Shown: in pieces, positions 1-6,613 of the stretch | Layout of the letters: each line of letters starts with the position of its first letter | Position numbering within the stretch: position 1 is the stretch's first letter | Source of the DNA: Thermoplasmata archaeon | GTDB taxonomy: Archaea > Thermoplasmatota > Thermoplasmata > Lutacidiplasmatales > UBA184 | Length of the DNA stretch: 8,690 bases | NCBI GenBank assembly: GCA_022749905.1 | Contig: JAKIWU010000051.1 | Location: 1 to 8,690, forward strand | Direction of reading: 5' to 3' | Position numbers and translations under genes: made by a program | Notes under the pieces: generated by a model | The model's database searches: none | What the model was told of the DNA's origin: nothing | What the model saw: only the letters and a program-made list of their open reading frames with translations

Positions 1-994
1 CTACATCCCCTCGCGGCCGCCGGAGGGAACAGTACCGCTCTACGGCGACCTCCGCAACGAGGTCGTGCTCGAGGAGACGACCCACGATACCGGAGGTGCC
101 GTCGAAGACGCGAGCGTCGAGTCGACGACGCGCCTCTACGTGAGCCGCCCGATGGAGGCGAAGGGGAAGCTGTTCGTCGAGCTCGCGGCGGGCCGCGCGG
201 AGCAGGGCGTCCTCACGAAGTACCCGCTTCCGACGAAGTTCAACCAGTTCGTCGACATGAAGATGCGCTTCCGCTACGGGACGCCGCAGCAGGAGAAGCA
301 GTCCCGCGCGATGGAACTGCGGACCATCGACGAGGCCGGCGGGATCATCTCGGACTACTTCACCTACGATCGGCTCTGGCTCCAGTCCTGGGATGAAGAG
401 GTCACGGAGCGCAGCTGCCGTGTCATCCCGCGGTTCGACACGTGGCCCTCCGATCGTCGGGAACTCTGGCGGCGCGGGCTCACGATGCTGGGCAAGTTCC
501 TCGAGGACGCCGATGGCATCATCCTCCTCCTCTCGCCGGCGCTCTCCTCGCTGCGAGACCAGGCCCAACAGGTGAACCTCGCACGCGGGGTCTTCCGATT
601 CGTTACCGAGTACGAGCTCCCGCTCGTGATCGCAGTGTCGAAGGCGGACCGGCTCGGCGAGTTCCGCGAGGAGATCGATCGCGTCGTCCGCGACCGCTCC
701 TACCGGAGCGCCCTCGACATCCCCGATTTCCTCCTGCGCCGCGACGGATCGGGCATGGGCACGATCCTCGTCGCCAACGACGGCAAGCAGATCTCCGCCA
801 AGGAGGACGTCTTCCTCATGTCGTCCGCGGTCGCCGCTCCCGACGGGCCCCCGCTCCTCGTGGGGGAGTCCGGCGCGGAATCCCCCGCCTCGGAGGACGG
901 CGGGCAGGGCGTTCCGGTGATGGTCAACACCACGCTCCCTCTCGCACGCATCTGCGAGAAGGTCCTGGCGCGTCGAGGACCCGCGAAGGGATGA
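1..994 (+). CDS. GTPase-like protein (double-GTPase-like), 5' end outside window
   Basis: The frame is open from the first complete codon at base 2, so the GTG at 65 is probably internal and about 330 residues of a longer protein are visible. It looks like a P-loop GTPase. A DEAG motif (bases 329-340) fits the G3 box DxxG. The segment ADGIILLLSP matches the hydrophobic strand before G4, SKAD (bases 638-649) fits the G4 N/S/TKxD box, and SSA (821-829) in a strand context fits G5. The G1/Walker A loop would lie upstream of the window and cannot be checked. A large insert between G3 and G4 (YDRLWLQSWDEEV onward, about 45 residues) is unlike Ras-, Era- or EF-type GTPases and recalls the double-GTPase (DO-GTPase) families. 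No membrane segment is seen. The stop overlaps the next start as ATGA, implying coupled translation with the coiled-coil partner. The GTPase call is fairly sure; the subfamily is an inference from recall. Confidence 0.65.
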   Translation, partial: YIPSRPPEGTVPLYGDLRNEVVLEETTHDTGGAVEDASVESTTRLYVSRPMEAKGKLFVELAAGRAEQGVLTKYPLPTKFNQFVDMKMRFRYGTPQQEKQSRAMELRTIDEAGGIISDYFTYDRLWLQSWDEEVTERSCRVIPRFDTWPSDRRELWRRGLTMLGKFLEDADGIILLLSPALSSLRDQAQQVNLARGVFRFVTEYELPLVIAVSKADRLGEFREEIDRVVRDRSYRSALDIPDFLLRRDGSGMGTILVANDGKQISAKEDVFLMSSAVAAPDGPPLLVGESGAESPASEDGGQGVPVMVNTTLPLARICEKVLARRGPAKG

Positions 995-3282
995 GTTCCG
1001 ACGCGTCGGCGCTGCCCGGCCCGTCGGCGGCGGGCGTAGCCCCTCTCCGGCCGATCGCCGTCGTCTGGTGCCGCCAGGTCGACAACGAGGCGCAGAGCCC
1101 CGGCTACACCACGATCCCGCAGGAGTTCGAGGGACTCCGCGAGACGATGGAAGCCGTGCGCGCGGTCGGGCACATCACGATCAACCTCGCCGACACCCAC
1201 GACTACTGGGACCCGGATCCGGGGACGACGCTCTCGTTCTACCCGAACCTCTTCCTGTATCCCGCCTACGGCGGCCGGTACACCTGCGTCGGCCGCATGT
1301 TCCTCTCGAAGGAGGACCGACCGAGGCTCGGGATGAAGACGTTCGTCCTCGAGACGGCGAGCCTCCTGCACCCGGGCGACTTCGGCGCGGCCGTGATCCA
1401 GTGGCACGCCCTGATGGGCGAGACGCACGGCGAGATCGCGAGCACGGGAGGCACGCGCGACCCGGAGCTCTACGGCCCGGTCGGCGAGGGTCTGCTCTTT
1501 CACCGCAGCTCGCGCGAACCGGTCCTCCTGATCGCATCGGAGCGCTGGGCGTCGGCGATGTCCGTCCTGCTCCACCTCGTTCGTGCGCTGCCCTCGTCGC
1601 TCGTCTCGATGGGAGCCATCCTCGCGTTCCCGTACTTCGTCCCGCCGAACGGCCTCGATCTCGACGAGCTGCAGAAGCGCATCCCGATCTCCCTCCTCCT
1701 GATGCGCGAGCCCCGCCACGACGCCGAGAGCCCGCGCCATCCCCGCCGCGTCCAGAGCTGGCGGGCGGAGAAGGTGACCGTCCACGACCTCGCCGCCTCC
1801 TCCTTCCCCCCCGCGAGCCGGGGGAAGGAGAGCCTCCCGACGATCCTGCGCTATCTTCGGGAGGGGAACGACCGACAGCTCGCGGCCCTCCGGTCCCGGG
1901 TCGACGTGGTCGAGCTGCCACGCCGCCTCGGCCCGCGGCCGGACGGCACCACATGGACCGCGGCGAACCGGCGGAAGGAGATCGGTCGGATCGCCGAGGC
2001 GATGGAGGGGACCGCGGTCCTCCTTGAGCACCCTCGCAGCCGCATCCCTCCAGCGAACCGCGAAGCGCTGCGACGGAGTCAGGAGTACCTTCACGCAGTT
2101 CCCGCCACCCGGACACCAGCCCGGCCGACGGCGGTCGTCACCGGATCGCGCCATCTTCCGACGCCATCGTCCGAGGCGCCCCGTCCCTCGCCGACACCAT
2201 TGGAAGCGGCCCCCGTGCGGTCGCCGGCCCGCGACTCCGTTCCGGTTCCCAAGAAGCAGCTCGTGCCGCTCGCTCGAGGGCCGCACGCCCCCGCGGTCCC
2301 CGAGCGCCCCATGATTCCGCCGAGTGGATCCCCGGAGCGCCACGATCCTCCGCAACTCGCCGACGCACAACTTGCGGACCGCTTCCGGGATCTCGAGGAC
2401 CGGATCACCTCCCGACTCACCGACGGACTCCGGACTAGCACCGCGGAGGCACGCGACGGAGCCGCCGTGGCAAGCGCTGCCATCGCAACGGCGATCCAGC
2501 AGCAGGAAGAGACGCTGAGCGCGCTCCGCGACCAGCTCGAGAGCAAGCTCGACGCCGCGGACGCCCTCCCGAAGACCCGACTCGAGGAGCTCGATCGGGA
2601 CATCCGCTCCGCTCTCGACGCCGAGCGAACAGCGCGGGCCGCGCTCGAAGCCCGGCTCTCGACCGTTCTGCATGCGCAGGAGTCGGGTCCCAGGACCCCG
2701 TCGACGCCCGTGATCCCATCGGATGCGCAGGCCATCCACCGGAAGATCGAGGAGACGGAAGCGAGGCTTCACAACGTCGCCGAGGCACGGGCCCAGGAGC
2801 AGAGCCGTCTCCACCTCGAGTCGATCGCCAATCTCCAGAAGCGCCTGCAAGAGCGGATCGAGGAACGGCTTACTGAGGCCCTCGACGAGGAACGCCAGCG
2901 GTACGTCGCGCTCGTCGCCCGTCTGAGAGGTGAGATGGACGCTCTTCTCCGGTCGGCGGGTGCGAAACCGAGGAGCGCCGAGCCGAAAGCGGCCCCGGCG
3001 CGGTCCGCCGAGTTCGTGAAGCTCGAGGCCACGGTCCGTGCGGAACTCGCCGATCTCCGGAAGCGAACGGACGAGTTCACCACGAAACTGATCCCGATCG
3101 TCCGGCAGGCATGGGCGAAGATCGAGGAGCTCGAGCGCAAGCAGCGCGCGGCGGCGGGTGGAGGAAAGCCGAGCCCTCTACGCGTTCCGACGCCTCCGCC
3201 GCGGGGCACGCCGGTACGGCAGCAACGGGAGTCCGCGAAACCCCTCGTACGGCGGCCCCTGGCACGCGGCGACCGTCGGTAG
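991..3282 (+). CDS. GAP1-like (GTPase-associated) protein with long C-terminal coiled coil
   Basis: This 763-residue protein starts at ATG 991, overlapping the GTPase stop (ATGA). The open frame extends back to 442 but would overlap the GTPase by over 500 bases and reads as Arg/Pro-rich shadow, so 991 is preferred. Residues 20-265 form a globular domain with SPGYTTIP (36-43), a GGRYTCVGRMFLS strand pair, RLGMKTFVLETASLL (112-126) and W186 followed by SVLLHLVRALPSSL (191-204) and LAFPYFVPP. This order recalls bacterial GAP1 proteins paired with double GTPases (SPGY-like start, R-G-hydrophobic-H/E segment, helix ending in LP, then a Phe/Tyr strand). Residues 371-455 are a Pro/Ser/Ala-rich linker. 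Residues 461-560 and 580-655 are charged heptad-like helices, and 672-720 is another helix. Residues 721-763 are a basic Pro/Arg tail that could bind nucleic acid or acidic partners. No catalytic motif or membrane segment is recognised. It could be a scaffold or regulator of the GTPase. Confidence 0.7.
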   Translation: MSSDASALPGPSAAGVAPLRPIAVVWCRQVDNEAQSPGYTTIPQEFEGLRETMEAVRAVGHITINLADTHDYWDPDPGTTLSFYPNLFLYPAYGGRYTCVGRMFLSKEDRPRLGMKTFVLETASLLHPGDFGAAVIQWHALMGETHGEIASTGGTRDPELYGPVGEGLLFHRSSREPVLLIASERWASAMSVLLHLVRALPSSLVSMGAILAFPYFVPPNGLDLDELQKRIPISLLLMREPRHDAESPRHPRRVQSWRAEKVTVHDLAASSFPPASRGKESLPTILRYLREGNDRQLAALRSRVDVVELPRRLGPRPDGTTWTAANRRKEIGRIAEAMEGTAVLLEHPRSRIPPANREALRRSQEYLHAVPATRTPARPTAVVTGSRHLPTPSSEAPRPSPTPLEAAPVRSPARDSVPVPKKQLVPLARGPHAPAVPERPMIPPSGSPERHDPPQLADAQLADRFRDLEDRITSRLTDGLRTSTAEARDGAAVASAAIATAIQQQEETLSALRDQLESKLDAADALPKTRLEELDRDIRSALDAERTARAALEARLSTVLHAQESGPRTPSTPVIPSDAQAIHRKIEETEARLHNVAEARAQEQSRLHLESIANLQKRLQERIEERLTEALDEERQRYVALVARLRGEMDALLRSAGAKPRSAEPKAAPARSAEFVKLEATVRAELADLRKRTDEFTTKLIPIVRQAWAKIEELERKQRAAAGGGKPSPLRVPTPPPRGTPVRQQRESAKPLVRRPLARGDRR

Positions 3283-3291
3283 ATTCCCCCC

Positions 3292-3306
3292 GGCCGCGGA
3301 CCGGCC
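3292..3306. repeat. short GC hairpin after the coiled-coil gene
   Basis: GGCCG and CGGCC form a perfect 5-bp inverted repeat with a 5-base loop, 9 bases after the TAG of the coiled-coil gene. No T run follows, so it is not a typical archaeal terminator. In sequence this GC-rich it could occur by chance. Confidence 0.2.
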
Positions 3307-3316
3307 CGAGTGCGGC

Positions 3317-3330
3317 ACAATCCCTATCCG
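3317..3330 (+). promoter_or_regulatory. possible weak TATA region for the zinc-ribbon gene
   Basis: CACAATCCCTATCC is the most A/T-containing stretch of this 70-base gap and is centred about 29 bases before ATG 3353, the spacing of a leaderless archaeal promoter. There is no Shine-Dalgarno sequence before that ATG, which fits a leaderless start. The match to a TATA box is poor. Confidence 0.3.
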
Positions 3331-3352
3331 CCGATTCCGTCTTTCGGCACCC

Positions 3353-3547
3353 ATGGTCGCACCCATCGATCATCGGCATTGCAAGGTCTGTGGGAAGGTC
3401 TGCGCGGGGGGTTCCGAGACCTGCAGCGCAGCCTGCGAGCGTGAACGAACGCGTCGGCTCACCGCGCGGCGGAACTACTCCCTGCTCCTCTACGCTGCGA
3501 TCGCCCTCGTCGCGCTCGTCTTCCTCATCAGCCAATTCCGGATATAG
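3353..3547 (+). CDS. small zinc-ribbon membrane protein (DUF2116-like)
   Basis: This 64-residue protein has Cys at 10 and 13 (CKVC) plus Cys 17, 24 and 28 (CSAAC), forming a treble-clef or ribbon-type zinc site. His 7 and 9 are close by. A basic stretch (ERERTRRLTARR, 29-40) follows, then one hydrophobic helix (about 43-60) and a short C-terminal end. The order zinc site, basic linker, C-terminal anchor matches the archaeal DUF2116/COG4068 family as I remember it, whose function is unknown. The basic linker before the helix predicts that the zinc domain faces the cytoplasm (positive-inside rule). ATG 3353 is chosen because the frame upstream (from 3158) lies inside the previous gene and has no family-like sequence. 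It ends 6 bases before the PPAT start, so the two are probably co-transcribed. Confidence 0.8.
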   Translation: MVAPIDHRHCKVCGKVCAGGSETCSAACERERTRRLTARRNYSLLLYAAIALVALVFLISQFRI

Positions 3548-3553
3548 TCGCGC

Positions 3554-4435
3554 ATGCCACGCCGAGCCCGACGGGCTATCGTGGGGGGGACGTTCGACCG
3601 GATCCACCGAGGTCACATCGCCCTCTTTGATGCGGTGTTCCGGATCTCTCGGACGGTCGGGATCGGCCTCACCACGCACGCGTTCCTCGCGCGCCATCCG
3701 AAACCGTTCGGACGCAAGATCCGGCCCTTCGGGATCCGCCGGCGGGCGCTCGTTCAGTTCCTACACACCCGATACCCGGGGCGAAGCTGGGAGATCCTTC
3801 CTCTCGAGAGCGCCATGGGTGGCGCGGTCGAGCCCGAGGTCGACGCGATCGTGGTTTCGGAAGAGACCGCACGTGTGGTGCCTGCGATAAACCGAGAACG
3901 CCGGAGGCGAGGAGTTCCTCCGCTCCGGGCGGTCGTGGTCTCCCTCGTCCACGGGCAGGATCTCCAGCCGATCTCGGGACGTCGCATCCGGGCCGGACTC
4001 GTCGACAAGAACGGCCGCCGACGCAGACCGGTCGTGATCCGGATCAGCGCCAACGTCCCGGGGAGCCTTTCCGATCTCGAGAAGATCGTCTCCCGCGACC
4101 TCAAAGGACTCCCGCACCAGTTCCGAGCGCGTCCCTGGCCCACGGACCAACGGAAACCGAGCTCCGACGCGCGCTCGGCCGCCTATCGAATCCGGGGTTC
4201 GGCGGAGTACGCGATCGCGCTCTACGCGGATCGGCGAGGAGCGCTGCGACTCGCAGATGCGGCCGCTGACGATCGGACGAACGAGGTTCGGGGGCAAGGG
4301 CCCTCACTCGCCCGTCTCGTGCGTAGCCTAGTGAAAGCTCGACGGAGATTCACCCCTGTCCTGGCTTCCGAGCGTGACGGTTCTCGTAGGCGTCCTGCCG
4401 CCGGTCGAAGCCGTTATGTCAGTCGCGGCCGGTGA
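3554..4435 (+). CDS. coaD: archaeal phosphopantetheine adenylyltransferase (PPAT) with diverged C-terminal domain
   Basis: PPAT transfers AMP from ATP to 4'-phosphopantetheine to give dephospho-CoA, the penultimate step of CoA synthesis, in the cytoplasm. Residues 10-21 hold the nucleotidyltransferase signature GGTFDRIHRGH, with H18 and H21 as the HxGH pair. K50, R54 and R57 fall in the expected substrate-binding region, and ISGRRIRAG (140-148) is the second ATP-binding motif. The PPAT domain of about 155 residues matches the archaeal type (COG1019). Residues 160-262 are extra. Their segment order (short strand, a helix with LEKIV, YAIALYADRRG at 209-219, AAADDRTNEVRGQGPSLARL at about 226-245) resembles the DUF84 inosine/xanthosine triphosphatase fold, but GIEGG-like and GA-NRA-like motifs are lost, so it may be a dead domain. 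Residues 270-293 are a basic tail. The start ATG 3554 puts the HxGH motif at the usual distance from the N-terminus. Confidence 0.88.
   Translation: MPRRARRAIVGGTFDRIHRGHIALFDAVFRISRTVGIGLTTHAFLARHPKPFGRKIRPFGIRRRALVQFLHTRYPGRSWEILPLESAMGGAVEPEVDAIVVSEETARVVPAINRERRRRGVPPLRAVVVSLVHGQDLQPISGRRIRAGLVDKNGRRRRPVVIRISANVPGSLSDLEKIVSRDLKGLPHQFRARPWPTDQRKPSSDARSAAYRIRGSAEYAIALYADRRGALRLADAAADDRTNEVRGQGPSLARLVRSLVKARRRFTPVLASERDGSRRRPAAGRSRYVSRGR
4431..4435 (+). promoter_or_regulatory. ribosome binding site GGTGA inside the PPAT stop
   Basis: GGTGA, a common archaeal Shine-Dalgarno core, sits 7 bases before ATG 4443 and contains the PPAT TGA. It decides the start of the next gene in favour of 4443 over the in-frame ATGs/GTGs upstream at 4374-4416, and points to coupled translation. 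Confidence 0.6.
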
Positions 4436-4442
4436 ATGCGCG

Positions 4443-4664
4443 ATGGAAACGTATCTTCGGGTGACCTTTCACAGTGAGGGCGGCAAGCCCTCGGAGGTCG
4501 CCGAGCGCCTGCGACAGTTCGGGTTCGCTCCGACGCAGGGGAACTACGACTTCGTGTACGATTGGAGCGGTCCCGCGACGCGGGACCAGATCCTCGACCT
4601 CTGTGACGAGGTCGGACGCCTCCTGAAGGGGTACAAGGTCCTCTTCGAGATCGAAACGGTCTAG
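4443..4664 (+). CDS. 73-residue conserved-looking alpha/beta protein of unknown function
   Basis: The family is not recognised by name. The protein is acidic and soluble, with a clear beta-alpha-beta-alpha-beta pattern: strand TYLRVTFHS, helix KPSEVAERLRQFG, strand pair around NYDFVYDW, helix TRDQILDLCDEVGRLLKG, and strand YKVLFEIETV. This suggests a ferredoxin-like or ACT-like fold that could bind a partner or small ligand, though no ligand motif is visible. There is no signal peptide or membrane helix. ATG 4443 is supported by the GGTGA ribosome site. Upstream in-frame starts would run through the end of the PPAT gene and add an unrelated hydrophobic leader. It lies 7 bases after the PPAT stop, so it is likely the last gene of the zinc-ribbon/PPAT operon. 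Confidence 0.8.
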   Translation: METYLRVTFHSEGGKPSEVAERLRQFGFAPTQGNYDFVYDWSGPATRDQILDLCDEVGRLLKGYKVLFEIETV

Positions 4665-4685
4665 GCAATCCGAGCTTCGATCCCT

Positions 4686-4718
4686 CACCCGAACAGAGTT
4701 AAATCTCGACCTCGGGTG
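4686..4718. repeat. 7-bp inverted repeat flanking the TATA box
   Basis: CACCCGA (4686-4692) and TCGGGTG (4712-4718) are perfect inverted copies separated by 19 bases, and the TTAAAT box lies at the centre. With the predicted leaderless transcript start at 4731, the repeat is upstream of the RNA, so it would act as DNA, for example as an operator. It could instead serve the end of the upstream transcript. Confidence 0.4.
4699..4704 (+). promoter_or_regulatory. TATA box for a leaderless transcript starting at 4731
   Basis: TTAAAT stands out in GC-rich surroundings and is centred about 29 bases before GTG 4731, the usual archaeal distance between the TATA box and the transcription start. The start codon would then be at or next to the 5' end of the mRNA. 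The other in-frame GTG at 4716 is too close to the box to be included in such a transcript. Confidence 0.6.
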
Positions 4719-4730
4719 GAACGCCGGAAC

Positions 4731-5042
4731 GTGCAGACCTACCCAGTTCGTGCAACGCACAGGGTGAACCTCACGCCGGAACGCCTCGCCGAACTCTGCG
4801 TGAGCGTATTCGGTGTGTCCGAGCGCGACGGCGAACGGGTCCTGGCCCGGTTCGGCGCCATCTCCCGCCTCGCGGCCCTTCGCGACGGACGCTCCCTTAC
4901 CGTCGACCTCGTCATGGATCCCAAGGTTCCCGACGAGCTCGCTCGGGATACGATCGCACGGTACAATCGCTTTCTCGAGGAGGTCACAGGGTATTCCTCG
5001 AAGGAGCGCGCGAAGCGCATGCGCAAAGCCGCCGGGGACTGA
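4731..5042 (+). CDS. DUF5611-like small archaeal protein (TA0095/COG4004 type)
   Basis: This protein of 103 residues is soluble and basic at its end. The pattern is an N-terminal strand (MQTYPVRATHRVN), helix (TPERLAELCVSVFG), helix or strand (GERVLARFGAISRLAALRDG), strand (SLTVDLVMDP), helix (DTIARYNRFLEEVTGYSS) and basic tail (KERAKRMRKAAGD). The ending FLEEVTGYSSKER is what I recall from the DUF5611 family, represented by Thermoplasma TA0095, whose role is unknown. GTG 4731 is chosen because it lies 27-32 bases downstream of a TATA box and gives a leaderless start. GTG 4716 in the same frame would add five residues. The TGA at 5040-5042 overlaps a CTG of the protease frame, suggesting a two-gene operon. 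The gene is fairly sure; the family name is from memory. Confidence 0.8.
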   Translation: MQTYPVRATHRVNLTPERLAELCVSVFGVSERDGERVLARFGAISRLAALRDGRSLTVDLVMDPKVPDELARDTIARYNRFLEEVTGYSSKERAKRMRKAAGD

Positions 5043-5167
5043 GGCCTACGACGGCCTCCCCCCTCCCGTCCGACCCGAACTCCGAGGCCGCGCGCCTCCG
5101 CACGATCGTTGCGACGTACTTCCCGGTCTACGAGGCGAGGATCACACCACGATCGCTCGTTCTGCTC
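5039..5167 (+). other. probable coding extension of the site-2 protease, no standard start codon
   Basis: The frame of the protease is open here and reads like a real domain start: AARLRTIVATYFPVYEARI, then TPRSLVLLVHPDP running into the annotated start. Archaeal site-2 proteases as I remember them begin with this kind of segment (helix, then EFPVYDVRV-like strand, then a second strand and LEEKFDRLR-like helix). No in-frame ATG, GTG or TTG occurs among the 43 codons. The only start-like codon is CTG 5039-5041, which overlaps the TGA of the previous gene as CTGA. ATC 5105 is a remote alternative. Confidence 0.5.
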
Positions 5168-6613
5168 GTGCATCCGGACCCAACCCTCCTCGAGGCGCGA
5201 TTCGATGCCCTTCGGAGAGAGCTCTGGGAGAAGCTCTACGTTCCCCAGATCCGGTACGAATCGGGGGAGTACCTCGTCGAGATCGTCCGACGACCGATGC
5301 GCACGGTCTGGCGATCCTGGTCGAATCTCATCCTGCTCGGGTTGACGGTGCTCACGACGGTTGCCGCGGGCGCCTTTCTGTGGCTCGCGTGGCGCGGCGG
5401 CCAAACCCTCGTGGCGTCGGATTGGCTCTGGGGAGGGCTCTTCTTCGGCGCGCCGCTCCTCGCGATCCTCGGTCTCCACGAACTCGCGCACTTCCTTCTG
5501 GCGCGCCATCACCACGTCGAGGCGTCGCTTCCGTACTTCATCCCGGTGCCCCCACCGTTCCTCCTGTTCGGGACCTTCGGCGCGTTCATCAGCCTGCGAG
5601 AACCGATCCCATCGAAGAAGGCCCTTCTCGACATCGGCGCCTCGGGCCCGCTCGCAGGATTCGCACTCACGATCCCGATCACCCTCGGGGGCCTTCTGCT
5701 CTCCGCCCACGCCCCCGCGCTCTCCCTCTCGAACTGCGGACCCGTGATCTTCGGAGTCGGGTACGGGAACCTCGAGTTCGGTCCGTCGCTCTTCTGGGCG
5801 GGCCTCTCGCTCTTCGTTCCCGCGTCGGCCTTCGCGAACCTCCATCCCCTCGCGCTCGCCGGGTGGGTCGGCCTCCTCGTGACCGCGATCAACCTCCTCC
5901 CCGCCGGCCAGCTCGACGGCGGCCACGTGTTCCGGGCGCTTCTCGGCGATCGCGCCCGCTTCGTGAGCTACGGCGCGGTCGCGCTCCTCTTCCTGCTGGG
6001 CATCGCCTACCAGGGCTGGATCATCTTCGGGATCCTCATCGTCGTCCTCGGGATCCGCCATCCTCCCCCCCTCAACGACATCACGCCGCTGGATCCGAAG
6101 CGGTGGGCGGTAGGGGGGCTCGCGGCCGCGGTGCTCGTGAGCGGATTCGTGCTCATGCCGATCGGGGCGCCGACCCATGCGTTCTCTCTTGCGAAGGGCC
6201 CGCTCGTGCAAGCCTCGAGCTCGTCGATGGGAATGGACGACAACCTCACGGTGTACGTCACGAACCACGATTTCATTGAACACGGCTACACTCTGTCTGC
6301 CACCACCGATGCGGTGGTCGCAACCGTGAACGGCACATCGGTTCCGCTCACCAATACCACGCTCACGCGTTTCGAGGCGAACGGTACGTGGACCGTGGTT
6401 CTGCCCGATGGCCATTCGTTCACTTCGGTGGGGACGCCTGGCGTGTCGGTCCCCGCTTCGGCGTTCTTCACGGTCGCCGCCGGCGGCAGCGCGACGCTTC
6501 ACCTCGTCTACACCAACCACGAGCGCGGGGTGGTTTCGGTCTCGATCGTCGTCGCGGAGCTCTGCTCCGACGGGGTCGGCCCCCTGATGATCCGCTACCA
6601 GTTGAGCTACTGA
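5168..6613 (+). CDS. site-2 protease family (M50) membrane metalloprotease
   Basis: This intramembrane zinc protease is annotated from the first standard start (GTG 5168, 481 residues), though translation probably begins further upstream. H104-E105-x-x-H108 (HELAH) gives two zinc ligands and the catalytic Glu. N242-LLPAGQ-LDG (249-251) supplies the third ligand, Asp 250. Between them lies FGTFGAFISLREPIPSKKALLDI with GASGPLAGF, typical of the archaeal family. Hydrophobic segments lie near 53-76, 87-112, 155-180, 207-246, 267-296 and 313-331. Residues 335-481 form a soluble beta-rich domain with four N-x-T sequons, predicted outside the membrane. The N-terminal part (LLEARFDALRRELWEKLYVP) is a small cytoplasmic alpha/beta domain. 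Such enzymes cleave membrane-bound regulators or leftover signal peptides; the substrate is unknown. It overlaps or closely follows the DUF5611-like gene and shares its promoter. Confidence 0.92.
   Translation: MHPDPTLLEARFDALRRELWEKLYVPQIRYESGEYLVEIVRRPMRTVWRSWSNLILLGLTVLTTVAAGAFLWLAWRGGQTLVASDWLWGGLFFGAPLLAILGLHELAHFLLARHHHVEASLPYFIPVPPPFLLFGTFGAFISLREPIPSKKALLDIGASGPLAGFALTIPITLGGLLLSAHAPALSLSNCGPVIFGVGYGNLEFGPSLFWAGLSLFVPASAFANLHPLALAGWVGLLVTAINLLPAGQLDGGHVFRALLGDRARFVSYGAVALLFLLGIAYQGWIIFGILIVVLGIRHPPPLNDITPLDPKRWAVGGLAAAVLVSGFVLMPIGAPTHAFSLAKGPLVQASSSSMGMDDNLTVYVTNHDFIEHGYTLSATTDAVVATVNGTSVPLTNTTLTRFEANGTWTVVLPDGHSFTSVGTPGVSVPASAFFTVAAGGSATLHLVYTNHERGVVSVSIVVAELCSDGVGPLMIRYQLSY

Noticed and set aside
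442..990. N-terminal extension of the coiled-coil protein to 442
   Set aside because: It overlaps the GTPase frame and reads as Arg/Pro-rich shadow; ATG 991 gives an ATGA overlap.
700..2850. 716-residue open frame on the minus strand opposite the GTPase and coiled-coil genes
   Set aside because: Low-complexity Arg/Gly/Glu composition with no domain; it mirrors real coding on the plus strand, a common effect of high third-position GC.
3111..3890. 259-residue Ser/Arg-rich plus-strand frame
   Set aside because: It spans the ends and starts of three supported genes in another phase and has low-complexity composition.
4813..6279. 488-residue plus-strand frame overlapping the protease
   Set aside because: Arg/Pro/Ser-rich shadow in another phase of the DUF5611-like and protease genes.
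4739..6520. 593-residue open frame on the minus strand opposite the site-2 protease
   Set aside because: Highly charged Arg/Glu/Gly composition without motifs; the plus strand encodes a clear M50 protease.
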